Source: JADLHS01 sp039806955
GTDB lineage: Bacteria > Verrucomicrobiota > Verrucomicrobiia > Limisphaerales > JADLHS01
Direction: 5' to 3'
Assembly: GCA_039806955.1 (NCBI GenBank)
Contig: JBDHQI010000010.1
Location: 1 to 64,000, forward strand
DNA: 64,000 nt
This document shows, in pieces, positions 25,498-33,322 of this stretch (positions are counted from its first letter, which is position 1; every line of letters starts with the position of its first letter). The notes under the pieces were generated by a model. It was not told the origin of the DNA, made no database searches, and saw nothing but the letters and a program-made list of their open reading frames with translations. A program made the translations under genes and the position numbers.

Positions 25498-26385
25498 CTA
25501 CCAGATGAACTGCGGTTCGTATATGGGACCAAAATCGTGTTTGCGCAACAACTCGATGAATTTCGCGAGGCCGCGCTTCTCATCCGCCGCCAGATAATAG
25601 TGAATGTGCCAGCCCAGATAATCCTTCCGAAAATCCCGGGTGTACTCCGGCCGGCTGTTGATGAGGTGATCCAGCGTGTCGAGACCAAAGTCCCGCGCCG
25701 CGTGGAGTTGCCGCCGCAACTCCGGCGTATGCACGCCGCGCCGCAGCGCCCACACCGCATAGACAAAGGGCAAATTGGTCAACGCCAACCATTCGGTGCC
25801 CAGATCGAAAATCTCGTGGGTCGGCCGGGCTTGATTGGCAAAATAAAAATCCAGGGCCGGATCGCCGATCAACAGCACAAAATCTTTTTCCGAAGCCGCG
25901 GCGTAATTTTCCAACGGCCGATAAACCGGTCGCAGCCCCCGCTCGGCCAGCAGCACTTTCAGCAGGGTGACACTGGAAAGCGATGCCGGATCGCAAAAAA
26001 CCTCGCGCAGTTCCGTCAGTGGCTTCCGGTGCGCCATGAACACGCTTTTGACCTCGCCCAACGACGCCACCGCGACGCCATCAAGGATGTCATAACGATC
26101 GTGGAACAGCGCCGCGACCACGCTGACCAAGGCGGCATCCAACTCGTTGCGCTCCAACGCTTGCGCGAGTTTGGCGGGCACGTCATAAATGATTTCATTC
26201 TCCAGGCCGCGCGTCAGCGGCACGGCATTCAAAGCCCGCACCGAACCGACGCGAAAGTGTCCGAGCAAGCTGTGGGGACCGAACTCGCGTTCGCGCTGCG
26301 CAATGGCTTCCTCGCGTTCCAGCCATTTCGCACTGACGGTTGGATTGTCCGCCGCCAGCCGTAATTTTGTGATTTCATCCGCCAT
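25498..26385 (-). CDS. mqnA: Chorismate dehydratase MqnA with an added N-terminal segment
   Basis: A 295-residue enzyme that dehydrates chorismate to 3-[(1-carboxyvinyl)oxy]benzoate, the first step of futalosine-route menaquinone synthesis. From residue 45 on it matches MqnA: VGSVRALNAVPLTRGLE, PAKLAQALERNELDAALVSV, LGEVKSVFM, SLSSVTLLKVLL and TNLPFVYAVWALR. Typical MqnA proteins begin at about this GSV/LNA segment, so the first 44 residues (MADEITKLRLAADN and on) are an extension. The DNA coding for this extension is repeated almost exactly at 28391-28522. The true start might therefore be downstream, or the extension may be a fused repeat module. Followed closely by rpiB. Confidence 0.82.
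   Translation of the reverse strand: MADEITKLRLAADNPTVSAKWLEREEAIAQREREFGPHSLLGHFRVGSVRALNAVPLTRGLENEIIYDVPAKLAQALERNELDAALVSVVAALFHDRYDILDGVAVASLGEVKSVFMAHRKPLTELREVFCDPASLSSVTLLKVLLAERGLRPVYRPLENYAAASEKDFVLLIGDPALDFYFANQARPTHEIFDLGTEWLALTNLPFVYAVWALRRGVHTPELRRQLHAARDFGLDTLDHLINSRPEYTRDFRKDYLGWHIHYYLAADEKRGLAKFIELLRKHDFGPIYEPQFIW
26253..26385 (-). repeat. 133-bp direct repeat, copy 1 (5' end of mqnA)
   Basis: This segment and 28391-28522 share all but five substitutions and one single-base indel. Both read in the same orientation. On the minus strand it encodes the first 44 residues of the mqnA product and ends with the start codon at 26385. Similarity stops abruptly at the start codon side. 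Confidence 0.9.
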
Positions 26386-26528
26386 GTCCCGATTCCGGAG
26401 TAACAGGAGCGGACCGAAATTTCAATCTCCGTCCTGCGCGAACTGCGGTCCGACATGCCGTACCGCAACCACCTTCTCGCTTGCCAACGCAGCACGAAAT
26501 GTATCGTTAGCTAATTTTGCAGCCGAGT

Positions 26529-26558
26529 TTGCCGATGGATTTTCCATCGGCAATTTTT
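26529..26558 (+). terminator. Intrinsic terminator with no obvious gene
   Basis: ttgccgatgga (26529-26539) pairs perfectly with tccatcggcaa (26543-26553) around a 3-nt loop, followed by TTTTT (26554-26558). It would stop plus-strand transcription, but no plus-strand gene ends nearby. It could end a small RNA running antisense to the mqnA leader, or be left over from lost DNA. Confidence 0.7.
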
Positions 26559-26621
26559 CGTTAATATATTGGAATCAGTTGTCGGATTTTGACGGGTACG
26601 ACAGTCAATGTCAGTAGTATT

Positions 26622-26656
26622 AAAAAAAGCGGAGTGGCCCAAAAGGCCACTCCGCT
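26622..26656 (-). terminator. Intrinsic terminator facing mqnA
   Basis: agcggagtggcc and ggccactccgct form a perfect 12-bp stem (26628-26639 with 26645-26656), with seven T on the minus strand (26628-26622). It would stop minus-strand transcription about 240 bp before mqnA. No minus-strand gene is visible upstream. Confidence 0.75.
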
Positions 26657-26662
26657 ATGACC

Positions 26663-26946
26663 ATGAAAACACACACAGTCATCCAAAAAGAGCCGGATGA
26701 CACACCATTTTCATCCACAACGAAGAAGCCCCACTTACTTTGTCGCGACGTATTTTGCGCTGGCTCGGCTCCTTGCTGGGATGGGTGCTTATCTGCATCC
26801 CAACATTCCTGATCACCATGCAGGGCTTGTCCGGAATAATTCACCAGCGGTTGGTTATGGGGAAAAAGGACTCCGTTTCGCATGGTGATGAAGCAGTGGG
26901 ATGGGGATGGGTTCTCATCGCCTTGGCGATCTGGTTTTTTTGGTGA
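26663..26946 (+). pseudogene. Small two-TM membrane protein, frame-disrupted
   Basis: An ATG at 26663 opens a frame (KTHTVIQKEPDDTPF, then KKPHLL) that stops soon, while the next frame from about 26740 continues SRRILRWLGSLLGWV, a hydrophobic helix, IIHQRLVMGKKDS and a second helix GWVLIALAIWFFW before a stop at 26946. Adding one T to the TTT at 26739-26741 would join both into one 95-residue protein with a soluble N-terminus and two membrane helices. No family is recognised. It is the first gene of the patch between the two 133-bp repeats; next gene is the prepilin. Confidence 0.5.
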
Positions 26947-27069
26947 ATGCTGTTATTTGAAAATTGGCAGCACTTTCTTGAGATACTTGGGGTGGGTATT
27001 CACGGCATTAGTTACCGTGATTGGCTTTTGGTTTTTGTGGCGCAGCTTGAGTTCAGGTGAGTTCTGAAA

Positions 27070-27809
27070 ATGAAAACCAAAGCTTTCACCTTGGTTGAGC
27101 TGCTCGTAGTAATCGCCATTATTGGCATCTTGGCCGCGCTGCTTTTGCCCAGTCTTTCCCGCAGCAAGAAAGCCGCTCGCTCGACAGCCTGCAAAAACAA
27201 TCTGCGCCAACTCGGTATCGCTGCGAGTCTGTATAGCAGCGACACAGGGTTTTATCCTGCACAAGAGTATCGAGATCCGAATGTGGATCAATTCGTTACG
27301 TATGGCTGGATGGCGCAATTACTGCCGCAGGTCGCTGGCAATACGGCAGTCTTTAAGTGTCTCTCCACGCCGCCGGAATTTGCTTGGCCGACCAACCGGA
27401 ACAGTCGCGGCTATGCGTTTCCTTACAACATCGGGACCGATGTAAAGTTCAGTTATGGCTACAACGGTTGGGGTGTGGCAGCAGTCGGCGGTTGGGGGCT
27501 GGGGATTGAGCCATCAACGGCACTACCAGCTTCAAAGGTGGCAAATCCCGCCGACATGATTGCCCTCGGCGACAGTGCTGGCGATGGCTATCAGGATGGT
27601 TGGATTTCGTTTCACCGATTTCAGACGAATCTTATTACGCACCCGGTACACGCCACAACAAGGGCGCGAATATCGTCTTTTGCGACGGGCATGTGGAGTG
27701 GCAGAAACAAGGCAAGTGGATTGAACTCACCGAAGCCGCCGCCCGCCGCTGGAACAACGACAACCAACCTCATCGCGAACTCTGGATCAGCGGCGGCGGA
27801 CAGAAATAA
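27070..27809 (+). pseudogene. Prepilin-type (H-X9-DG) protein with a frame break
   Basis: The gene opens KTKAFTLVELLVVIAIIGIL, a perfect type IV/type II secretion prepilin leader with the methylation-site Glu, followed by PSLSRSKKAARSTACKNNLRQLG, the DUF1559-like pseudopilin core. At about 27611 the conserved reading continues only in the next frame (SPISDESYYAPGTRHNKGANIVFCDGHVEW), which carries the family H-X9-DG motif and stops at 27809. One extra T in the TTT at 27610-27612 would restore a protein of about 246 residues. In the original frame 80 unrelated residues follow, to 27852. A ribosome site AGGTGA lies at 27054-27059. Likely exported pseudopilin; intact state unclear. Confidence 0.8.
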
Positions 27810-28013
27810 AATTAGATTCTGTTGGGTTTGGCCGTTATGTGGTCAATGTTGACAGACAACGCATTTCTGGCACCTGTGCAAACGGCGTATCTATGGCCGA
27901 TTTGGTGGGATGCGCTCTCCATTTTTGACGGTTGGGATTCGTCTTGTCCGTGACTACCGTAACTCAGTCCGCCTCGGATCGAACAATCCGGGGCGGACAA
28001 CAGAGCGGATGGA

Positions 28014-28230
28014 ATGAAGATGACAAAACAAAGACCGGCTGCATGGGTATTTTAATCCCGCTCGCCTGCGCGGGTTTGACCTGTATCGCATCCTGCATCC
28101 CCACGAGTATAATCGTGGGGTAGGACACGCTTACGAAGGCACCACAGTCGTGGGCTTGGGCCTCAATACCTTGGGCATTGCGGTGTTTGTCCATGCGCTG
28201 GGATTCGTGCCTTACGAACGAATACCGTGA
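28014..28230 (+). pseudogene. Small membrane protein, frame-disrupted
   Basis: ATG 28014 gives KMTKQRPAAWVF then a stop; the +1 frame continues NPARLRGFDLYRILHPHEYN, RGVGHAYEGTT, and a hydrophobic helix (VVGLGLNTLGIAVFVHALG) to a stop at 28230. Removing one T from TTTT at 28049-28052 would give one coherent product of about 71 residues. Its stop overlaps the GTG start of the next small frame. No family recognised; it may be a genuine small gene with an indel. Confidence 0.4.
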
Positions 28231-28406
28231 CTGAAGCGGCTGGTAGCGGCAATACCGTCCACTGGAAGACTATCTGGCTGAGCGCAAACGCAACGCCACC
28301 CAACATACATCGACATCTGGAGCAGCCTGACGAGAAATGGCTTCAGTTCGTCTTGGTGCGGCACAATTCTCGGGAAGCACATCCGTCCCCGGAAGTGCCC
28401 GAGTAA
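28227..28406 (+). CDS. Small hypothetical protein
   Basis: A 59-codon frame from GTG 28227, overlapping the preceding stop as GTGA, with a plausible composition (TEAAGSGNTVHWKTIWL, then DEKWLQFVLVRHNSREAHP). Its last five codons lie in the second copy of the 133-bp repeat, so the original 3' end may have been replaced. No homologue recognised. Confidence 0.3.
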   Translation: MTEAAGSGNTVHWKTIWLSANATPPNIHRHLEQPDEKWLQFVLVRHNSREAHPSPEVPE

Positions 28407-28522
28407 GCTGTGGGGACGAACTTGCGTTCGCGCTGCGCAATGGCTTCCTCGCGTTCCAGCCATTTCGCGCTGACGGTTGGATTGTCCGCCGCCAGCCGTA
28501 ATTTTGTGATTTCATCCGCCAT
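28343..28522 (-). pseudogene. Partial copy of the mqnA 5' end
   Basis: On the minus strand the second repeat copy starts with the same ATG and first 33 residues as mqnA (MADEITKLRLAADNP to about AQRER), then a one-base deletion shifts the frame and the reading ends after 59 codons. None of the MqnA catalytic domain is present. It also overlaps the plus-strand small frame. Probably not functional. Confidence 0.6.
28391..28522 (-). repeat. 133-bp direct repeat, copy 2
   Basis: Near-identical to 26253-26385 (five substitutions, one missing C). It lies 256 bp upstream of glyS. Together the copies bracket a 2.0-kb patch of small disrupted genes. Confidence 0.9.
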
Positions 28523-28778
28523 TTAATCGCAAGCGAGACAACCGGCTGCGGCTCAGATTTCAATCACCGTAATGCGGAGCGTGCCTGGTCCCCAGTCGCA
28601 GCGCGGGAAACGGATGATGACTCCGGAAGTTCGCATGACTTCTCCCACTGTGACGCGCTGCGGCCGGGGGCCGGCCGCGCTCCTTGGGGACTGCCGGGTT
28701 TGCGCCCACCTTGACATCGTCGAAGTCCTGCCAAACACTGCCCGCTGTCTTATGGTCGAAGCGAAGGAAAATTTACAC

Positions 28779-30407
28779 ATGGAAAAAATCGTGTCGCTCT
28801 GCAAACGCCGGGGATTCATCTTTCAATCCTCGGAAATTTACGGCGGCATCAACGGGTTTTGGGATTACGGTCCGCTCGGTGCGGAACTCAAACGCAACGT
28901 CAAGGAACTCTGGTGGAACACCATGATGCGGGAACGCGAGGACGTTGCGGGCTTGGAGGCCACCATCATCATGTCGCCGAAGATTTGGGAAGCGAGCGGA
29001 CACGTTTCCACCTTTGCCGATCCGATGAGCACTTGCAAACAATGCAAGAAGCTCAACCGGGCGGATCAGCTCTGCGAAGAACAAGGCCTCACGCTTGGCA
29101 AAGATGCGAACGGCAAATACTTTTTTCCGCCCGGAGCGAAATGTCCGAATTGCAATTCCGCCGACCTGACCGACCCCCGACCCTTCAACCTGATGTTCAA
29201 GACGCATACGGGGCCGGTGGAATCGGATGAGAATATCGCCTATCTCCGCCCGGAAACCGCGCAAGCGATTTTCGCGCAGTTCAAGAACGTGCTTGAAACG
29301 TCGCGGCAAAAAATTCCGTTTGGCATCGGGCAGATCGGCAAGGCGTTCCGCAATGAGGTGACCCCGCGCAATTACACCTTCCGTTCGCGCGAGTTCGAGC
29401 AGATGGAACTGGAATTTTTCATCAAGCCGGATGAGGCGATTGAAGCCATCCACGGCAGCGTGGCGACGGTGCCCACCACCGGGCATCCCGGCGAACCGCA
29501 ACCGAATTGGGGCTGGCAGGCGTGGCATCAATACTGGGTCGAGGAACGCGTGCGTTTTTACGAAGGCATCGGATTATCGCGCGATACGCTTGGTTTTCAC
29601 GTGCAGACGTCGGAGGAGCTGGCGCATTACGCGCGGGCCACGACGGACATTCTGTTCAAATTCCCGTTCAGCAAGCGCAATGAAAAGGGCGAGTTGAAAG
29701 GCGAGGAACTTGAAGGCATCGCCGCGCGCAGTGATTTCGATTTGTCGCAGCACCAGCGGTTTTCCGGCAAACCGATGAGTGTATTCGATGAGGAATTACG
29801 CAACGCCTGGAATCGGTTGCCGAAGGAAAAGCAGGACGCTCTCTGGCAGCGTTATTACGAAAATCGCAAGCGTTATCTCACCAAGACGGGCGTGGCGGAT
29901 GAGCTCGCGGCCAAGCAAGCGGCCGAGGATGCGAATGGATTGACGAAAGGAAATTACATCCCGCACGTCATCGAACCCTCGGCAGGCGTGGACCGCTTGA
30001 TCCTCGCCCTTATCACCAACGCCTACACGGAAACGGTGAAGACGGACCCCAAAGGCCGGAGCGAGACGATCTACGTCATGAAGTTTCATCCGCGGGTCGC
30101 ACCCATCAAGGTAGCGGTCCTGCCGCTGTTGAAAAACAAACCGGAACTTGTCGCCCGGGCGCGCGCGGTGTTTCAATCCCTGCGCCACGACATGAACTGC
30201 TTTTACGATGAAAGCGGCAGCATCGGCAAACGCTACGCCCGGCAGGATGAAGCCGGCACGCCTTACTGCGTGACGATTGATTTCGACACGTTGGGAGACA
30301 ATCCCGAGTTCCGCGACACCGTGACGCTGCGTTCCCGCGATGATGGCCGGCAGGAACGCCTGAAAATTTCGGCCTTGCGCGACTGGTTGCTGGATCATTT
30401 ACGCTAA
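28779..30407 (+). CDS. glyQS: Glycine--tRNA ligase (single-chain, homodimeric type)
   Basis: A 542-residue class II aminoacyl-tRNA synthetase that charges tRNA-Gly. It has the eukaryote/Bacteroidota-like alpha2 architecture: GFIFQSSEIYGGINGFWDYGP at the start, a zinc-ribbon pair CKQC and CPNC (about residues 87 and 126), motif 2 (FRNEVTPRNYTFRSREFEQ), motif 3 (PHVIEPSAGVDRLI) and a C-terminal anticodon-binding domain. The ATG at 28779, behind GAAGGA at 28760-28765, is chosen because the conserved N-terminus begins there; the longer frame up to 28572 adds unconserved residues. The AI-2E gene follows after 5 bp. Confidence 0.96.
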   Translation: MEKIVSLCKRRGFIFQSSEIYGGINGFWDYGPLGAELKRNVKELWWNTMMREREDVAGLEATIIMSPKIWEASGHVSTFADPMSTCKQCKKLNRADQLCEEQGLTLGKDANGKYFFPPGAKCPNCNSADLTDPRPFNLMFKTHTGPVESDENIAYLRPETAQAIFAQFKNVLETSRQKIPFGIGQIGKAFRNEVTPRNYTFRSREFEQMELEFFIKPDEAIEAIHGSVATVPTTGHPGEPQPNWGWQAWHQYWVEERVRFYEGIGLSRDTLGFHVQTSEELAHYARATTDILFKFPFSKRNEKGELKGEELEGIAARSDFDLSQHQRFSGKPMSVFDEELRNAWNRLPKEKQDALWQRYYENRKRYLTKTGVADELAAKQAAEDANGLTKGNYIPHVIEPSAGVDRLILALITNAYTETVKTDPKGRSETIYVMKFHPRVAPIKVAVLPLLKNKPELVARARAVFQSLRHDMNCFYDESGSIGKRYARQDEAGTPYCVTIDFDTLGDNPEFRDTVTLRSRDDGRQERLKISALRDWLLDHLR

Positions 30408-30412
30408 CCCGG

Positions 30413-31474
30413 ATGGAAACCGAAACGCCCAACGTCCCGCCCGCGCCGCCGGCTCCCGAGCCGGGCGCGAAGCCGCAGACGCGGGCGCTGTCGTACGCCG
30501 CGCGGAGTTCGTATCTGATCATGGGGTTGCTGTTCGTGGCGATCGCCTGGTTGCACGTGGGCACCTTGTTGCTCTCGGTGTTGTTCGGATATTTTGCGCT
30601 GCGCATGTTCAGCCTCAATCGCAGCAAGACGCTTGGCGTGGTGCTCTACCTGATCGCCGCGGTCGGGATCGGTTACGGCTTGGTCGTCTTTTCCAAACGC
30701 GCCTACCGCACCCTGCCAAAGATTGTGAACGAGACGATCCCGGCGGTGGTGAACTTCGCCGAGAAGCAGGGCCTCGAACTGCCCTTCACCGACTACACCA
30801 GCTTCAAAGCCATGGCGCTCAAGGAAGCCAATGACAGCATCGCCAACATCGGCCGGTACGCCCACGACGTCATCTGGGTGGTGGCGTTGTTGATCATCGG
30901 TCTGGTGGCGGCGTTGAGCTTTTTCGTCAATGAACGGTGGAATGTTGAGGACGATCCCGAGGCGGTGAAGGACAACTTGTACTCTACCGTGGCGCGGGAA
31001 CTGATCCTCCGCTTCACCACTTTTTATTCCAGCTTCGCGCGCGTCATCGGCGCGCAAATCATCATCTCCGCCATCAACATGGCGTTGACGGCGGTCTTCC
31101 TGATCTGGAACGGATTTCCTCACGCCACGGTGTTGATCATCCTCGCCTTCCTTTGCGGATTACTGCCGATCCTCGGCAATCTGCTGAGCAACACTTTGAT
31201 CATCGGCGTCGCCTTCACCATGCCCGATGGACCGGAGATGGCGCTCTTCTCCCTCATCTTTCTGGTGGTGATTCACAAGTTCGAATACTTCCTGAACAGC
31301 AAAATCATCGGCGACCGCATCAAAAATCCGATGTGGCTGATCCTGGTGGGAATTGTCCTGGGCGAAAAACTCATGGGCATCCCCGGCATGATCCTCGCCC
31401 CGGTGGTCTTGCATTACGTCAAGGTGGAAGCCTCGCGCAACAAGATCACCACCCAGGGCGTCGAGACCGCTTGA
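30413..31474 (+). CDS. AI-2E family transporter / permease
   Basis: A 353-residue inner-membrane protein of the PF01594 family with about seven or eight TM helices, beginning after a proline-rich N-terminus (residues 1-22). A long helical segment (IVNETIPAVVNFAEKQG) sits between the first and second helix groups, and the C-terminal part holds the conserved GLLPILGNLLSNTLI and KFEYFLNSKIIGDRI segments. Members export small molecules or act as ion antiporters; the AI-2 name does not prove that substrate. It starts 5 bp after the glyQS stop, so the two are co-transcribed. Confidence 0.87.
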   Translation: METETPNVPPAPPAPEPGAKPQTRALSYAARSSYLIMGLLFVAIAWLHVGTLLLSVLFGYFALRMFSLNRSKTLGVVLYLIAAVGIGYGLVVFSKRAYRTLPKIVNETIPAVVNFAEKQGLELPFTDYTSFKAMALKEANDSIANIGRYAHDVIWVVALLIIGLVAALSFFVNERWNVEDDPEAVKDNLYSTVARELILRFTTFYSSFARVIGAQIIISAINMALTAVFLIWNGFPHATVLIILAFLCGLLPILGNLLSNTLIIGVAFTMPDGPEMALFSLIFLVVIHKFEYFLNSKIIGDRIKNPMWLILVGIVLGEKLMGIPGMILAPVVLHYVKVEASRNKITTQGVETA

Positions 31475-31597
31475 AATCCAAATCCCTCGCCGGTTTTGCG
31501 CAGCTCTGAAGCGTTTCAAGTATTCCTATAGCCACCGAGGTGAGGCAGCGAACCTCCTAACTTCAAGCCAGCGCCGTTGCCAAATTGACGACCGCCA

Positions 31598-31725
31598 TGG
31601 GTTCGGGACGAGCATCCGCGCGACAGCGTCTTGGACGGCGGCAGCCCTCTGCCGCTTTGGAGTCACCGGCCCGCGGCGGAAGAGCGGCAGAGGACTGCCG
31701 CAGGCCAGAACCTTGCGGACACAGC
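31598..31725. repeat. Large imperfect palindrome, REP-like
   Basis: gcggcagccctctgccgct (31638-31656) and agcggcagaggactgccgc (31683-31701) are inverted copies with one mismatch, each of them also self-complementary in part. The flanks (gtcttgga and ccagaacc) continue the symmetry. It fills the gap between two convergent genes, as dispersed REP/BIME elements do. Copies elsewhere in the genome cannot be checked here. Confidence 0.65.
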
Positions 31726-31817
31726 CCCATTCCTCCATTCGGAATCCGCCTCCACTGGGTTACGCCCGCTCTGCTTCGACGACTACAACTTTAATTAAAC
31801 GCTGTAATTCCGCCGCG

Positions 31818-32492
31818 TCACCGCTTCCGGTTGTATGCCGCCTGTGAATACTTTTCCGCAGCCAATTGTTCCGTGCGGGCCAGGAGCGGACCGCTGACGC
31901 GCAACGTCTCCCAACCGACCTTCCGCGGCGGCGCAACTCGCATCGCCTCCTCCCAGGCGGATCGCGTGAGTCCGGTCGCCGGCGGTTGTACTGAACCCTG
32001 AATCAGCAAGCCAAATTTGTTCCGCCGTTGCGCCGCCCCGGCAATCTTCTTGCCGTGCCAGAGCAGATCGAATTTTTCATACCCGATGAAACATTGGCCC
32101 GGCGTGGTTTTCCGACAACACGGCGCCAACTCCGTGGCGACCTGTAACTGACGGAAAGCGCACTGAATCCATTCGTGAACCTCGCGATAACTATCTTCAG
32201 CCAGCAATTGATGCCATTCGTGCTGTGGCGGAAAAGCGAGACTGTACGTCCAATCCGTCGCGTGCGGCACCAACCCGCCACCCGTCGGACGACGGATCAA
32301 CGGCCGCAGCGGCGTCAATTGCTCAATCTCGGCGTGGTGCTGGAAGTAACCGAACGTGGCGGCGGCTTGCGTCCAGCCGTAGCTCCGCAACACCGGCGCA
32401 CCGAGCGCGCCGACGGCTTCCAGCAACGCCTCGTCCAACGCCATGTTAAACGCCGCTTCGCCCGGACCCGAGTTGATGTAATACCAGTTCAT
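31818..32492 (-). CDS. Lipoate--protein ligase A/B family protein
   Basis: A 224-residue cytoplasmic protein of the biotin/lipoate ligase fold: NSGPGEAAFNMALDEALL, SYGWTQAAATFGYFQ, LIRRPTGGGLVPHATDWTYSL (the RRxTGGG lipoyl-AMP loop) and a conserved lysine in HGKKIAGAAQRR. It could attach lipoate or octanoate, or amidotransfer them (LipM/LipL types). Start ATG 32492 overlaps the nth stop as ATGA, so the genes are translationally coupled. The family has many uncharacterised members in this phylum. Confidence 0.8.
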   Translation of the reverse strand: MNWYYINSGPGEAAFNMALDEALLEAVGALGAPVLRSYGWTQAAATFGYFQHHAEIEQLTPLRPLIRRPTGGGLVPHATDWTYSLAFPPQHEWHQLLAEDSYREVHEWIQCAFRQLQVATELAPCCRKTTPGQCFIGYEKFDLLWHGKKIAGAAQRRNKFGLLIQGSVQPPATGLTRSAWEEAMRVAPPRKVGWETLRVSGPLLARTEQLAAEKYSQAAYNRKR

Positions 32493-33142
32493 TTCACACC
32501 GATGTGGGGACAAAGTGCGGCGATTTCACAGTGAGCGCAATCTGGCTTGCGCGCGGAGCAGCGGCGGCGGCCATGCCAGATGAGCCAATGACTGAACAAC
32601 GTCCACTGCGCCGGCGGCACCAGCGGGATCAACTCGCGCTCGATCTTCTCCGCATCCGTCTGGCGCGTTAGCCCCAGCCGTTGCGCCACCCGCGCCACGT
32701 GCGTATCCACCACGATGCCGGCGTTGATCTGATAAGCGTTGCCCAGCACCACATTCGCGGTCTTGCGTCCGACGCCGTGCAACGCGTGCAATTCCTCCAT
32801 CGTGCGCGGCACGGCGCCGCCGTGCTGTTCCACCAAGGCCCGACAGCACGCCTGGATGTTTTTTGCCTTGTTACGAAAGAACCCCGTGGTTTGAATCAGC
32901 ACCTCCAGTTCGGGCCGCGGCGCAGTCGCGTAATCCGCCGCCGTGCGATATTTTTTGAACAGCGCCGGCGTGACCAGATTGACCCGTTTATCCGTGCATT
33001 GCGCCGAGAGGATGGTGGCGATGAGTAATTCGAGCGGATTGGAAAAATTCAACTCACAATGCGCATCGGGATACGTCTGTTGCAACCCGGCAATGATCTG
33101 GCGGGTACGGGCACCTTTAGCTTTGCTGGTTTCGCGCGGCAT
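32489..33142 (-). CDS. nth: Endonuclease III (base-excision DNA glycosylase)
   Basis: A 217-residue DNA glycosylase/AP lyase that removes oxidised pyrimidines. It has the helix-hairpin-helix LHGVGRKTANVVLG with the catalytic Lys, the VDTHVARVAQRLGL stretch with the catalytic Asp, and a C-terminal [4Fe-4S] site with perfect C-X6-C-X2-C-X5-C spacing (CSARKPDC, C, CPH). Start ATG 33142 gives a standard length; upstream in-frame codons would add 30 unconserved residues. Confidence 0.96.
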   Translation of the reverse strand: MPRETSKAKGARTRQIIAGLQQTYPDAHCELNFSNPLELLIATILSAQCTDKRVNLVTPALFKKYRTAADYATAPRPELEVLIQTTGFFRNKAKNIQACCRALVEQHGGAVPRTMEELHALHGVGRKTANVVLGNAYQINAGIVVDTHVARVAQRLGLTRQTDAEKIERELIPLVPPAQWTLFSHWLIWHGRRRCSARKPDCAHCEIAALCPHIGVK

Positions 33143-33322
33143 GGCGGAGTGAAGTTTAGGTGGCGTAGCGTCAGTCAGCAAGTTGACCTGCACGACGACA
33201 CGGAGCCAAAACCGTACCCGCGTTACCGGCAAGGCGTACTTCAGAATCGTACGAGTATGCTTGCCTGCGCGCGTTGAGCCGCCAATTCCATTTGCTTGGC
33301 TTTTTGGAGATCAGGATCGTTG

